64,000 nt of DNA from Porphyra umbilicalis (taxonomy: Eukaryota; Rhodophyta; Bangiophyceae; Bangiales; Bangiaceae). Position 1 is the stretch's first letter; every line of letters starts with the position of its first letter. The stretch lies in the NCBI GenBank assembly GCA_002049455.2, contig KV919049.1, forward strand, positions 1 to 64,000, read 5' to 3'. Of the stretch, positions 22,247-35,076 are shown piece by piece. The notes under the pieces were generated by a model that was given only the letters and a program-made list of their open reading frames with translations, made no database searches and was not told where the DNA came from. A program made the translations under genes and the position numbers.

Positions 22247-23076
22247 GGTGTCCAACAGCACAGGGCAACAAGTGTGCGCCTCACGCAGGTGGGTGGGGAA
22301 GTGAGAGGAGGCAAGGGAGGGGAGGGAAAAGAAGGAAAACTGCGGCACTCGCTGGAGCGGAGACGACGGTCGTGGCCACAACGGCGGATGACATGGGGTT
22401 CCACCTGCGCCTTGTCGAGCCAACTGGACTCCAGCAGTCGGGCCTCACAGGAACGGGAAGCGCGTCTGTCTCTCCTCTGAAATGGGGCCAGCCGACCGCC
22501 TGGGGAGGCTGGCTTCTGTCGTGTTGAGAACGAGACAGAAGGACGTCGGCGTGCTCATGCAGTCACATGAACAGCACGTCTGTGTCCGTGGAGCACGCAA
22601 TACGGATGAGTGCGACGCAGAACCGAGTGCAACCGCAGCGGGAGACGTCAGGCAGTCTCATGAGCCCTTGACATCGCCGAATCAGCGACGCTCATGGTGA
22701 CTTTTGTCTCTTTTATTTCTTGTAAAGAGCCTGTTGAAGCGCTCCGTTCAGTCCCAAGTCCACGAAATCTCGCTCGAACACATCGGAATCGCCGCTGTAA
22801 GGGGGCCCCGTGATTTGTCACACTCTCCATGATTGCGTACACTCCCAGTAGAATAGTAAAATAATAACAGACTGTTGGCAAGGCCACGAGCGACACATGT
22901 CGAACAAAAAAGCCCCCTGACGCGAGTAAGAGACGCTGTACAAAAAATGAGCAACATACCAGGGGAAGGAGGGAAAAAGGGAAGGGCCACAAAACAACAA
23001 CAATCGAGGAAGCCCGACGAAACAAACACCGCAACGCACACGCTCCCCGCAGGCCCGCCCCCCGCTGCACCCACCG
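22247..23076. other. Intergenic, 3' side of the zinc-finger gene
   Basis: No gene is supported. The part adjoining 23077 should hold the 3' UTR of the zinc-finger gene. Confidence 0.35.
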
Positions 23077-24920
23077 TCAAAAGCCCTCCCGCTTGAGCGC
23101 CTCATCCACGTCCTCCCCCTTGGCGAGCGCCGCCGCAATGACCGCCCGCCGGCGGGTGCTCGCCGCCCGCCGCTTGTCATTCGTGCGCTGGTACGTGGCG
23201 CACGCGCTCTTTGGCGGACACACCCCCCGGCAGTGGGGGCAAATGTAGCGGGCGGCCGCCGCCGCGGCGGCCGCCTCTGCCCACGCCCACCCGTGTTTGG
23301 TAAAGCAGCGGGCGCACACGACTTTGCGGCAGTGGGGGGTGTTCTTGCACGCCACCACCTCGGCGGCCACGACCTTGCGGCCACACACGTGGCAAAAGGT
23401 CGACGCGGAGGGGGCGGCGGCGGCGGCGCCGCTGCCGCTGCCGCCGCCTCCGCTGCCGCTGCCGCTGCCGGCGCTGCCGCTGGCCGCGCCGCCACCGCCA
23501 CCGCCGCCTCTGCTGCTGCCGCCGCGGGCGGCGGGGCGCTTGCGGTGGGCGCGGGGCGGCGGCGGGGCGCCTGCGTCTGGGGCGTGCCGCTTGCCGAGCG
23601 GCGGGCTCGCCTGCGGGGGGCTCCGTGCCGGCGGCGTGGAGCGGGGCGTCGACGCGGCCGGCGGCGGCGTGCCGAGCGGGGACAGGACGGGCGGCGTCGG
23701 CACGGCAGTCACCGACGGCGCCGCCGGGGAGACGACCGACAGGGGCGGTAGCGGCTGCGGGGGCGCCAGAGGGGGCTCCCACCAGCCGCCGCCTCCACCG
23801 CCGACGCCGCCGCCGCCGCCGACGCCGCCGCCGCCGCCGACGCGGGCACGCCCCCCACCAACGCCCGACGCGTCGCTCTCTGTCGACGCGCGGGACCGCC
23901 CAAGGCCCGCCGCCCCCGCCGGCGGCGGCAGCGCCGCCCACGTCGACGCCACCGCCGCAACCGCCGCGGACGTCGTCTGCGCACCGGCGGGCGGCGGCGG
24001 GGCGGCCGCCTCGGACCACCCCCCCGACGTGGTTGTCGACGCGGGCGGGACGGCGCCCAGGCCGCCCGCCCCCCCCAGCGGCGGCACGCGGCCGGCGGCC
24101 GCCGCAGCGGCCGCCCAGGCGGCGGCGGCGCCCCACTCGCCACTCGTCGCCCGCCGCAGCGGCGGCGTCGACGACGACACGGGGCTGCGCGTCGGCACAC
24201 GCCCGCCCGTGGCGGCCACCGCCGCCGCCAACAGGGGCGACGAGGCCGCCAGCGGTGGGGGGCGCGCGGCCGCGGGCGCGGCGGCCGCCCACACCCCCCC
24301 GGCGGAGCGCCCCAGTCGGCCGCGGCGGTCGCGAGCAGTGGCGCCGACGCGGAGCCCCCGCCCCCCCGCCGCGGCGGCAGGCCGCCGGGCGGCGTGGACC
24401 CGCCGCCAGTGGCGGCGGCCGCCGCCGCCACTGCCGCCGCCGCCGCCGCTGCCACGGCCGCCGCGGCCGCCGCGGCGGCGACCGCCGCCGCCGGCGTGGC
24501 GCTGCCCGCCATGCGCGACGACGACGACGATGCGGCGGCCGCGGACGGGGGCGCGCCCCACGATGCGGGCGCGCTGGTCACCGACACAGCCGGCGACACG
24601 CCGGCGGTCGTCAAGTCGGGCGCCGACGACGCGGCGGCCGGCCGGCCATAGGGCGGGGGCGGTCGCGGGAGCAGCGTCGCGCCGGCGCCGCGCCCGCCGC
24701 CGCTGCGGGCGGCGCCGCCGCCGCGGGGCGCGGAGAGGTGCGGGAGCGCCGAGGCGGCCCAGGCGGTGAAGCCCGCGGCGGGGGAGCTCGACGAGCGGGT
24801 GCCGCCGCCGGCGCTGCCGCCGGGGGGGGGCGTCGAAGCGAGCGCGCCAAGGGCGAGCGATGAGAGCGGCGCCGTCAGCTGTGGCGACCGCTGTGGGGGG
24901 GTGGGGAGGGCGAGCGACAT

Positions 24921-24957
<37 letters not shown>

Positions 24958-25892
24958 GCAGTGGAAAGAAAGGCGCGGCCGACGCTACGGCCGACGGTGG
25001 GTGGCTCGCCGCCACCCCCATCCCTGCCGCTGCTGTTGTCGACGGTGCCGCTGCGCGAGCGGTACACTGGTGGCGACGGCATGGGCGGCTGCGCGCCGCC
25101 CGCCACCGCCGTCGGCGGCTCCGTGCCGCCCGCGTCTGCGGCCGCAAAGGTAAACCACTCGGCGCCGAGCGCCGGCGCGCCGTCGGCACTCAACTCGGTC
25201 GGTAAGCCCGGCAGTAGCGACGGGGGGGGGGCGAGGTCGGGGCCGCCGCCGCTCGTGTCGACGCCGCCACCCCCACCGGCGGCGGCGGCGGCGGGGCAGT
25301 CGCTGCCCGCATCGGCGGCGGCCGCGTGGGGGTTGGGCGGTGCCTCGCAGGCGGCCGAGGTGGCCATGGCCGCAACCGCGTCCATGTCGGCCACGTCAAC
25401 GTGGTCACCGAGGGTCATGTCCTCCCCGTCTGGGAGGCGGTCGCTACCCGCAACGCTCCCGCTGGTGCAGAGGTGGCTGCCTCCGCCGCCGCCGCCGTCG
25501 CCGCCGCCGTCGTCGTCGTCGTCGCCATCGTCATTGCCGTCGCCGTCGTCGTCACGGACGGCGGCAACGGCCGGCACGCCATCGGCAGCAGCGGTGGCAG
25601 CGGCGCACTCGCGGGGGGGCGGCTCCCCACCCGCGGTCGACGCAGACGGCGCCGGTGCGGCCGCCGCCGCGCCGCCTGTTCGTGCCCGGGGCGGCGGGCG
25701 GGGCGGCGCCTCCCCCCCCTCCGCCTCCCCGTCAGACTCGAGCCCCGCAACGGTCTCCCGCAACAGCCGGTCCCACTCGTCGTTGCCGTCACCGTCGTCC
25801 GCCCCGCCCTGGCCGCTACTCGCCGTGGCCGTCGGCGACTCGTCGCCGGCGGCGCCACCAGCCTGCTGCGGGGCGTCGGGGGTCAGCCGCAT
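23077..25892 (-). CDS. R1/CDCA7-type 4CXXC zinc-finger protein, long disordered N-terminus, one frameshift
   Basis: The C-terminal 110 residues carry FCHVCGRKVV, ACKNTPHCRKVVCARC, a Trp-containing loop (KHGWAW) and YICPHCRGVCPPKSAC. This is the CxxC-rich pattern of the zinc-finger family shared by CDCA7 and the MAO-A repressor R1. In animals and plants CDCA7 recruits the HELLS/DDM1-type remodeller and supports DNA methylation; that link here is inference. The preceding 800 residues are low complexity: an acidic N-terminus from ATG 25892 (NDEWDRLLRETVAGLESDGE), an Asp-rich run, a poly-Gly run (CCG repeats near 24916-24955) and poly-Ala. The frame changes once, at the C7 tract 24294-24300, as one missing base. 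With that base added, start to stop is a whole 939 codons. Large plus-strand frames over the same DNA are shadows. Confidence 0.82.
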
Positions 25893-28800
25893 GGCTTGGG
25901 AGAGGGGGGGGGGGGGGGCGAGGTGGAGCCACTGGGGAGCGCCGCAGCGGAGAAGGGGGGGGGTGCGGGGGCGGTGGTCGTGCGGACACGGCCACCGAGG
26001 GTTCAGAGGCGGGGGAAGAGGCCGGGGGAGCGGCGGCAGTGCGACGGGGGAAGAAAGGGTTGGGCGTCGGGGACAAGGACAGCGTCCGAGGGAGCAAGGC
26101 CGACCACGCGCCGACGCTCAGGCGCAAAGGTATTGCGCCGCGCACGCCGCACAAATGACCAGTGGATGGAGCCGCTGCACGACCACCAATGGTCCCATCG
26201 TCGTGGCGCCACTGCTTATGACAACCGCATGCCGCGGCGCCGGGGGGATACGATACGCCGGGAGGGGAGGGCGGTGGAGCAGAGGGAGGCGTACCCCCCG
26301 CAGTCTCCACTCCTTCCCACCTGCCCGTACACGCGGCCACGCACGGGCCGTGGCGCGTGCCCGGGCGGGGCACCCGCTACCGCGGACCCCGTGCGTTGCA
26401 CTGTCGCCGCGTACGCAGCGGCGAAAACACGTCACGTGCGTCCAGACCCCAAGCCACCCACCGTCAGCACACACCCCTCCCCCCCCCCCCCCCCCCCCCC
26501 CCCCCAACAAAACACGCGAAACGTCTCTGGGGTCGCCGTTCAGCCGCGCCTACAAAACCCCCTGCCCGCCTTCCATGGCAATCGATGGAGGCGGCGCGGC
26601 GGTGCGCCCGCCGCCGGTGCTTTCTCCACCGACCCCCGCCCCGGGGATGCGGGGGCGCGCCGCAGACGCACCCGCACGCGCGTCAGGGCGGCTGCCGAGG
26701 ACCACCGCGCGGGGCGGCACCGCCGCCGGGCGCGCGCCGGCACGTGGTCGCCCGCGCGGCGGCGGGAAGCGGCGCGGCGCGGAGCGCCCGCGATTTCGAC
26801 GGCAAAGACGGCTTCCGCGGGGGACCGTGCGGCGGTCCCCGTCCCGCCCCCCCCCCCCTCCCCCCCCCCTCCCCTGTGGTGGGAGCCACGCAGATTGGTC
26901 TGGGAGCACATCGGGATACAGTACACCGGAGCAAGAAACAATTTCTCCACGGGGCGCGGCTCTCGCCTGCACACTCGCGCGCACGCACCCGCAGGCGGGT
27001 CGAGACCCACCTGATGATTGTGAAAACTGTAGGGCCCCTCGTGGCCCCCCATTCCTTGGAGGCGGGCCGCCCATTGGCCAGCTGCACGTGTGGTACGCAG
27101 ATCCACGTGGTGCCTCCCATGATTGGTGGTTGTGTCGGTCGAAGCGCCAATGGAGCTGACGTTCGCGTGCAAGGACCAGGTCACCAATTGGTGCGCGTGA
27201 GCTACTGTATACCATAGAAAGAGACGTCGTTGGTGGAAAGTTGTGTGGACGCTACGGTTGGTAGAGAGTGAGAGAAACAAGCTGCGAGTGGATGACCTGT
27301 ACCGTCCGTACGTGACAAGAGACCGCCATTGTCAACCACACATCCTAGCTGAGTATGGAACGGCCAGGACTGTTCAATAAGTTCCATGCTCTTGAGTACA
27401 GTACCACCCGGATGAGCGGAACGCACGAAGTATTAGATTGGTCCCTTTCTTCTGCTTTCTCCCAGAGGGAACGGCGCTCGGCTGGCCGTCCCTCCCAGAT
27501 AGGCAGCATACGTGGTCCATTCAACAGGCGCAGCGTGTTTTCCGTTTCCCTGAATGGTGTCCCTGACAACACCCGGGCGGACACCAGCGCACTACTGCAT
27601 GCTGCCTCGTCTTGCACCTGTGGCTGGAGTGGCCGCGGTCACATCAGATGTCCGTGTCTGGGGCTGTAGTCTGTAGCTTCCATCACGCCGTGACGTGTGC
27701 CGCGCAGCGTCAGCGCCCCTCGTCACGTGCAGCGCCGCGCCCGTGCTGCATGGGAGGGCAGGGTGCTGCCCGCCACAGACCGACGCTGCTCCAGACCACG
27801 CATGCCAATCTGCATGTCGGGGCGCCCCACTCGGGTGCTGATGCTCGGCAGCCAACACGATCATCAGCGCCAAAAGCCGGGGGGATGACCACGCCGTGAC
27901 TGCTTGCCGGCCGCTCGGCGGCCCTTACGGGCGGGCCCGGGGACACGGGGAGCACACCGCTGGTGGAGCAGCGTTTGTGGTGGGGGGAGGGGGATGCAGG
28001 CTACCCGCAAAAGGTCACGGGGAGACGCTTCAGTGGACGAGGGTGACGGTAGGCTGGTGGCTGAGTGGGGCAGGGCGGCACGACGGCCCGCCCACCGCCA
28101 CCACCGCCACTGCCGTTGCCATGCACCGCCGCAGCAGATACGCCGCTGCGTCTCGCGGGCGCGGGCGAGGGGGCAGTCTTTCGCCGAGACACGAGCTCCA
28201 CACGGGCGCGGCAGCGCGCCGATGCGCGCGGCGCAACTGGACCCGCACCGCGCATCGCAGCTGGACCCGCACCACGCATCGCCAGCGACGCTGGCCGCCG
28301 CGTGCCGCTGGGGTCGAGCAGGAGGAAGCGGGCTGGCCAAGCCCCAACTGGCAATACGCGAACAACGCACGCTGATTGGTCATTTTAAGCGTCAACCAGA
28401 CACAAGCCCACACCAAGATGGGGAATTCGTATGGTTAGGCGCGCAACGCATCGCGTGCACTACGACTGGAACCGGCACGCGCCTTGCCGCTATGGCGTGG
28501 GACGGTTCCGCGGCTTACCCTTTTCACGCCTCGCCGTGGCGTTGCTTGACATCCCCTTCACACCCGCGGCGTGCAGTGCCGCCACCGTGCCAGCCCTACG
28601 CAGTTGCACGGCCGCCTCGGGCCCGCCTGCGGCCGCCAGCACCGCCGAGGGCACCACTTCACCGCAGCCAGGACGGCAGAGCTGGACTCCGTGACGGCAA
28701 GCGACGCGGGGGGCGTCGACCTGCTGCTGCCGTCCTTTGATTCTCGCGTGCGGGGTGGCACTGCTGCGCTCAGAGGCAGCGCACCGGTCACGAACCTCTT

Positions 28801-29304
28801 TGTGCGCCCACTGTGCTGCGCACGACTGGAAAGATGGCGTCAGCGCGTACCGGTTCAGGTGCATCGGTACGTGGGAGCACGACCAAGGCAAGGAGACCCA
28901 GGGGCACCCACATAGAGGCCACCAGGGCCATGCGCGTTCCACCACACGGCTCGGCGAGCTTTCTGACGCACTCCACCTGGGCGGCGTTCACTACGTGCCG
29001 ACCGAGTACCCCCCTCTCGCCCCATGAGCCGCCACCTCCCCCTCGCGGCTAGATGCGGGGCCGTCAGACGACTACGTCTCGTGCGCACGCATCCGCCGAT
29101 GCCGAAAAAATGGATGGTACTGATGTGCCGGCACGAAAGATACGGCTGTTTCGAGCAAACCCAACGCATCTATTACCACGGGCTGCGGCACCCCATGGGC
29201 ACTGCTCCAATCAGGGCGCACCTGCGCACCAGCTCCTCGCCCGACGCGCTCTCGAGACGATGGCCACCCTCGCGAAATCCTCCTCCCTCACCCCAACCCG
29301 CTCC
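25893..29304. other. Intergenic region between zinc-finger and M13 genes
   Basis: 25893-26900 is GC-rich 5' flank with a C27 tract (26479-26505). 26880-27215 carries several CCAAT-type words (GATTGGTGG, CCAATTGG, TTGGCCAG). 27216-29200 has reading frames on both strands up to about 280 codons but no domain or consistent coding pattern. No RNA gene or TIR element was found. Confidence 0.3.
26479..26505. repeat. C27 homopolymer, intergenic
   Basis: An uninterrupted run of 27 C upstream of the zinc-finger gene, the same length as the C27 inside the GH36 gene. Confidence 0.9.
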
Positions 29305-31451
29305 TCACCACAACTCGCACCGCTTGGGCGGGTTGTACCGCGTGCCCTCCGCGCAGTTGAACGCGGCGGCAAACGGTGCGAACTGGGAGAGGGTGCCCTC
29401 CACGCGAAACTGCCCCGGCGAGTGGCTGTTCGACTTGAGCTTGTCGCGCTGCTTCTCCACCGACTGCACGCGGCACCATGTTTGCGCAACGCCGACAAGA
29501 GCTGGTCGGGCGTGAACTTGGCCGACAGCACCGCATTGTCCGGCCCCGTCGCGCCGGCGGCCTTGCGCGCCTGCCACACCCGCCACGCGGAGCGGATGCC
29601 GCCCGCGTCGGCCTGGTTCTCCCGCACCGTCTTCTTCCCGCGGACGTGCGAGCACGGCAGGTCGGGCGGCACGTACGTGTCGTACAAGTCCACCAGGCAC
29701 TGCGCGTGCTCGTCGTACGCGGCGCGTGCCGCTGGGGACCACCAGTCAACAAGGAGGCCCTGGTCATCATAGTTGCGGTTGCGGCTATCAAACGCGTGGT
29801 TGAGCTCGTGGCCCATGACGCGCCCGACGCCGCCCAGGGTCAGCGCGTGCGGGGCGGCAGGGTTGAAGGCAGGCGTCTGGAGGATGGCCGCGGGGATGTA
29901 GTATTCGGTGCGGTGCGAGTTGTGCCGCGCGTTGGTCTCCCAGTTGCGGAGGGTAACCAAGTGAGCGGCGCGGCCCGTCAGGCGGTGCCACTGCGCGCGC
30001 CACGCGTGCAAGTCGGCGGACAGGAAAGTCGACACATAATCGCCCCTGGTGACGTCAATGTCGCTCGCGTCGTCCTCCTTGTCGTTGGGCGTGTTGTCGG
30101 CCACAAACGCGTCCATCGAGTCGAGCTTCTTCTGCGCCGCCGCCTTGGTCGGCGCGTCCATCCACTTCGAGGCGGCCATCAGCTCCCCGTGCGCCACGCC
30201 AATGTCCTTGGCGATGCCCCGCGCAAACGCAATCTTGTCCGCGCTCAAAAAGTTGTCAATGAGCGCCCCGGAAATGGCAATGGGGAACCGCTTCGCGACG
30301 CGGGTGAAGCACCGCGCGCGGCGGGGCGTCGGGCGGCTCGTCTGCTTGACCACCATGCGGTACGCCCAGTAGACGGCCGTGGCGGAGGGGCCGAGGAGCT
30401 CGGCGCGCGCAAACTCCCGCGTCGCCTTGTACGCGAGGTACGCTTGGAGCACGGCGCGCCCCTTGTCTTGGTTGCCCACGACGGCCGTTTTGAGCCAGGC
30501 GTTCAGCTCCCGAAAATAGACGGGGTACTTGACCAGGGCGGCGCCCTTGGGCGCAGCCACCTGCAGCGTGGCAAGCATCGCGGCGGGGAACTCGAGGTCG
30601 GGCGACGTGGCCAGCGGCATCATGTTGTACTTTGGCTGCGCATCGTTGGCCTTGTACGCCTTGTAGCCGGCCGTCTTCCACTTTTGGATGCGCTCCTCCA
30701 AGGCGTAGACAGCCTCGGCAGCCTCTTCCGCGGTGGCCCAGCCCGCGCCAGTCAGGCCGTCGCTGGCCGCGCCGCCGAGCAGCCCCGCGTCGCCGGCCAA
30801 GGTCACAAAGGAGGCGACCATCACCTTGTACGCCGTCTGCACGGCTCTCCAGTGGGGCGTGCGCCCACGAAAGCCGTCGCGGGACGTCCCCAAGCCGGGC
30901 CGGTCAAGCTCGAGCAACACCTCCCCATACTTCTCGCGGCTGTCGCTGACGTCAGGCTCAAAGAGCGGCGTGCCGCCGCTGTTGCTGTGCAACACGGCCG
31001 TCGCCGTCACCACCGACTCGTACGAACCGCTGGTGACGAGCGCGCGGAGGGTCGGCCCAAACCGCCGCAGCACCGACAGGTCATTGTCACGGTCGGCAAT
31101 GCAGTCATAGTAAAACATGCCCGCCTTGGTGTTCACAAGCGGCGCGGTCGTGAGGAGCGGGTGCAGCGCGTCCTGCATGCGCTGCTTCATGGCGCCATAA
31201 AAGCGGGACACACTGTCCTTGTGGGGCGGGAGGGGGTTGGCCGCGATCCAACCGTCGCACGCCCACTTGTAGGCGTCGTCGCACGGGCTGACGCTCTCGT
31301 TCATTGACGAGAGGACAAAGTTGGCATACTCGTCGGGCGTTTGGGGGAAGAGGTCCGCCGCGGCCACCGCGCGGGGGGTGGCTGCTGCCACGACGGCGGC
31401 GGCGGCGGTGGCCACAACCGCCACGCGGGCAACGGCGTTGAGCCGCGCCAT
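29305..31451 (-). CDS. M13 (neprilysin-like) zinc metallopeptidase, secreted or membrane-anchored, one frameshift near the C-terminus
   Basis: The start at 31451 (ACCATGG) gives a hydrophobic N-terminal signal or anchor (VAVVATAAAAVVAAATPRAV); an earlier in-frame ATG at 31562 is rejected. The ectodomain opens with SPCDDAYKWACDGWI, the first disulfide region of the family. The zinc site is VMGHELNHAFD (HExxH, about 29807), followed by VRENQADAGG (ENxAD, third zinc ligand, about 29612). The C-terminus SHSPGQFRVEGTLSQFAPF ... CELW matches the canonical ending but lies in the next frame; one base is missing near 29498-29504 between FTPDQLL and VGVAQTWC. With it the protein is 715 residues, normal for M13. 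The usual substrate-binding NAYY is NARH here, so specificity or activity may be altered. It presumably cleaves short extracellular peptides. Confidence 0.9.
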
Positions 31452-32626
31452 GGTCGACGGCGAGTAGGGCGCCAACGTCGGGGGCCCGAACGAGTGAAGT
31501 GCGTCGCCGAGGGGAGTACCCAAAGGGGGCAGCGGGAAGAGCTTGTCCCCGGCGGGTACCAAAATGCCGAGTTACCAGCAGCTCGACCGATACCCGCCAC
31601 GCGCCCGGCCGCTCTTACGCAGTCCCCGACGGCGAGCGACGACCGACCCCGCCCATGTGTGGGTGGGGGATCCCGCCCATATGTGGGTGGGGGACCCCAC
31701 CCATGTGTGGGTGGGGGACCAACCGTCCACCATGGGTCAGGCCCCTTCCATGGGCCGGAAAAGGGGGGCGGGTAGCTCACACGAGCCGCGCATGCGACAG
31801 CCTACGGTGGGCGGTACTCTCCGCTCACAGAGTGTCCCTGGCCACTTGACAGAACCACGCCGGCCGTGCGGCAGGGAGTACGACAACGTTGGCCACTCCA
31901 AAGGGTCTACTGTACGGAGGCTGCCGCGCCCCGGGGGCGAGCTCAGCGCGACGTACAACGTTGCCAGTGTCGCGCGCCGGGCGCCGCCCCGCACGACCCC
32001 ACGCGCAAGAAGGCGGGCTCTACGTTGCTGGGCAGCACAGTGTTGGCTCCTGACAAGGCGAGAGGGCCATCGTGATGTCACATCATCGTGAGCCTCCACC
32101 GGCGGCTGAGTCAAACAGCGTGCCTGTGCGCGATGGGGGCGCCCCCGCCGTCGTGTTGCCAAAGGGGCAGCCGACAATTATCGCGCCGGACATTGTTCAT
32201 CAATACGAGGGAGGAAATGGGAATCCCGGCGGCGGCTCTCGAAATTTCCGCAAAACCTGTGTCCACGCGCCCCATGGCCCGTGTGCGCGGGGGCAGCGAA
32301 GAGCATCTGCCGGCCCTTTTCAGTTGCGAGAGAACAGCAGAGAAACCCGGGCGCGAGGGGCTGACTCGACACCCACTCACGATTGATCACGCCGCCAATT
32401 GCGGCGCCTGCGGAGCGACCTTGCTCGGCGTCCACCGCCGAGCGAGGTGGTACGTCGCGCATCGCTGACGGCCCGTCCCAGACGCAGCAACGGTCGAGCC
32501 TCACCAATGGGCCGCCGCTGCCCTGCTTCGTCACTCCTCCACGCTCATAGTACCACCCGTTGTAATCAAGACAGACGACCCGTATTCCGCATACATGCTG
32601 GCCGCCAGGCCGTGCAACGTTTCTTG
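31452..32626. other. 5' flank of the M13 gene and intergenic DNA
   Basis: It holds a 24-bp tandem repeat (31646-31720). Frames up to 180 codons occur but none is convincing. Confidence 0.35.
31646..31720. repeat. 24-bp tandem repeat, 3 copies
   Basis: CCCATGTGTGGGTGGGGGA recurs at 31652, 31676 (one substitution) and 31700. It lies about 200 bp upstream of the M13 start codon. Each unit contains CCCACC/GGTGGG-like words and could bind a zinc-finger factor. Confidence 0.9.
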
Positions 32627-33745
32627 TAGGGATGCCCAACTGATTTATCGTAATTGGTGATTGAAACTGATTTATATTGGGTAAAAATCGGACATAACAT
32701 GCGAACTAGTTTGGGATGCTAAATATTGGTTACACTGATTGTTTTTTAAACACGGGACAGTTGCGGTCACGTGACCAAAATTGTGTATTTACTAACACGT
32801 TAAGTGCGTGACGAGTCCCAACTTGATGACTGGTGCACGACCAGATCTGACGACTTGTGTCTTCGTCTCTCACACCGGCCCCGAAGTCATACACCCACAC
32901 CGCACACAAGTCGGGCATCCACACCCCACACGCCTGCACAGGAAAGGGACCGCCACGCACGCAACACGCAGCCGTGCGGGAAGAGTGAAGGGGCATGCAC
33001 CCAACAGCCTCGCGTAGATCTGAGAAATAAAAGAAGCAACGAGGACCAGTGCGCATGCCAAGAACACATCATGCAGAAGAAATCAGAAGAGAAGAGATAT
33101 CCGCGCAGAGGAGACAGATGCTCGTATCGGACGCGCTGCACACAGACAGCATCACATGTTCTGACAGCTCGAGCAACGTTCACATATCACCTACAACAAG
33201 CGTATCACCCACAAACCCGCTCAAGCACCTTTCCATGTATCATACCATGCGGCTGGACGAGATGATGAGGGATGTCGCCACAACCCTATGAAGTGCAGCA
33301 GAAGGATGCCTACAACAAGTCAAAGATCAGCGTGGATACAACACATGGCACCAATGACCAACCGACGACAGAGCGTTCGACGGGGGCGCGAGGAGGGAGG
33401 TAGACCGGAAACGGACTCATTAGGCGTGGCACCGAGAGCAACAGAGATAACGGAACACGATAGGATGGGTGGGGGGACGAGTGTGGCGCTTGGGTCGGCG
33501 TGGCCTGGGAGAGTGGATTGCCCATACCTGGGATGGGCTGACACGGCTGAGATGGCCGTGCGGGCTGTCCGTGCACTTGTCATGTATTGGGTGGCTGCGA
33601 CCCACTCGCTGCGGAGCCACAGTCACCCAGTCTCATGTGTGGCTGGCGCTCGCCCTTGCCCAACTAACTAGTTTAAAACTGATTATTGGTCACCGAAAAC
33701 ATCAGAAGAACTGGTTTGGCCGCGCGAACCAATTGGGCATCCCTA
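32627..33745. mobile_element. hAT-like non-autonomous element, 1.1 kb, less GC-rich than its surroundings
   Basis: TAGGGATGCCCAACT at 32627 is mirrored by AATTGGGCATCCCTA ending at 33745, a 15-bp TIR with one mismatch and the TAGGG start typical of hAT. The interior is clearly less GC-rich than the flanks and has no transposase. The 8-bp flanks (GTTTCTTG and GCCGCCCG) do not match, so the target duplication is lost or the ends were rearranged. Confidence 0.6.
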
Positions 33746-35076
33746 GCCGCCCGCCCCACTGTGACCCAGGACCGGGTCACGAGTGGCGCCGACCGCCGCC
33801 ACTCCCGCCCCGGCCCCGTCCACGAGTTGTGACCCGGTCCACGCTGCGCGCCCCGTTACTGTACGTGTACCTGTAAGGAGAAAGAAGGCGTTGACGCCTC
33901 GGGCTACGTTGCCTCGTCCACCGCGAGGGCTGACGTGCCTCCATACGCACCTGTAGACCACCGTGCCAACGCTTGGCTCGTAGCGGTCAATTGACCACCA
34001 GGCTGCCGACGCGGCTCGCCGTCCCGCAACGTCGATTGTTGTGGGCGCCAGGGGGTGTGTGCCCATGACGCCAGCCAAGTCCCCGCGGGTGGGGCGGCAC
34101 CCGAGGCGGGGCCTGCTAATGGCAGACGGGTCACCCCACCTGTGTCCAACAGCTGGCAGCCACCCGCGGGGGTGACGTCGCCGGGATGGTAGGCAACGCC
34201 CACGTCAGGACGTTGGGCTCGCGGGGGGACGGCGTGGCGGCGGCGATGCGGAGCAGCTTCACCCGCCGCTGCCAGCCCGGATGGGGGTGGCCCCCGTGCA
34301 TGCACCGTTGGACCCGACTCTCTGTTTGGGGGAAGAGGCGGCACACTCGCACTGGTCAGCTATGATACTGCGCGCGCACTTAAGACTGGCCCTCACAACA
34401 AGTGCAGGGCCCAGCCGCCCACCTTGCTCCGCTTGGAGCCGCCTCGGGCCTCCTGCCTGACGCTACGCCCCTTTTTGGCCAGCAACAAACATGCCCGCTT
34501 GGGCGGCCAGCGATTCCGAACGGCTGCACCGGCGCCGTCTGCGGTCAATGCCACGCCCGCCGCCCCTGGTCGAGGACACGTCGGTCGGTGCCCCCACCCC
34601 CCTTGCCAGAATCAGGCGGACCGCGTGTGTGGACGATGCTGACGCGGTGGGCGGTGTTACGCTGTACGGGCCGCGGGGGTGGCCGCTGTTTTCTGCCCCA
34701 TCCACACCCTTCCCCCCCCGAGTTTCAGTGACGACACCGCGGGGTCCGGGAGGGGCGGGGGGGGGGCGCCCCCTCATACGTTTCAGTCGGGCTGTGACTC
34801 AGAAAAAATCGATAACGCCAATATTACCTCCATCAGCGGCAGGTCGGCATGGTGACCTGCTCATCTCAGCCCCGACCTCCTCCTCACCTCTTCTGACTGC
34901 CGCGCGGATGGTGCCGCGCTCCACGCCAGTAGGTAGCTTTGCGTCCCCCCGCGTGGCCCCGTCCACCACGGCAAAGGCCCTATGGCCAGAGGGACAGCAC
35001 ACCCGCGGAGCAGTGGCCACGTAGTGCCACCGGCAGCTGCAACAGAAACTGAGGCCATGGGCGAGCCCCTGCGCTT
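33746..35076. other. Intergenic, no recognised gene
   Basis: Only GC-driven open frames are seen. A minus-strand frame that continues from the IMPase-like locus down to 34799 (with VCCPSGHRAFAVVDGA) might be part of a neighbouring or decayed gene, but I recognise no family. Confidence 0.3.

Noticed and set aside
24766-27159. Plus-strand frame of 797 codons over the zinc-finger gene
   Set aside because: The zinc-finger signature and acidic N-terminus are on the minus strand; the plus frame is Pro/Arg/Ala low complexity.
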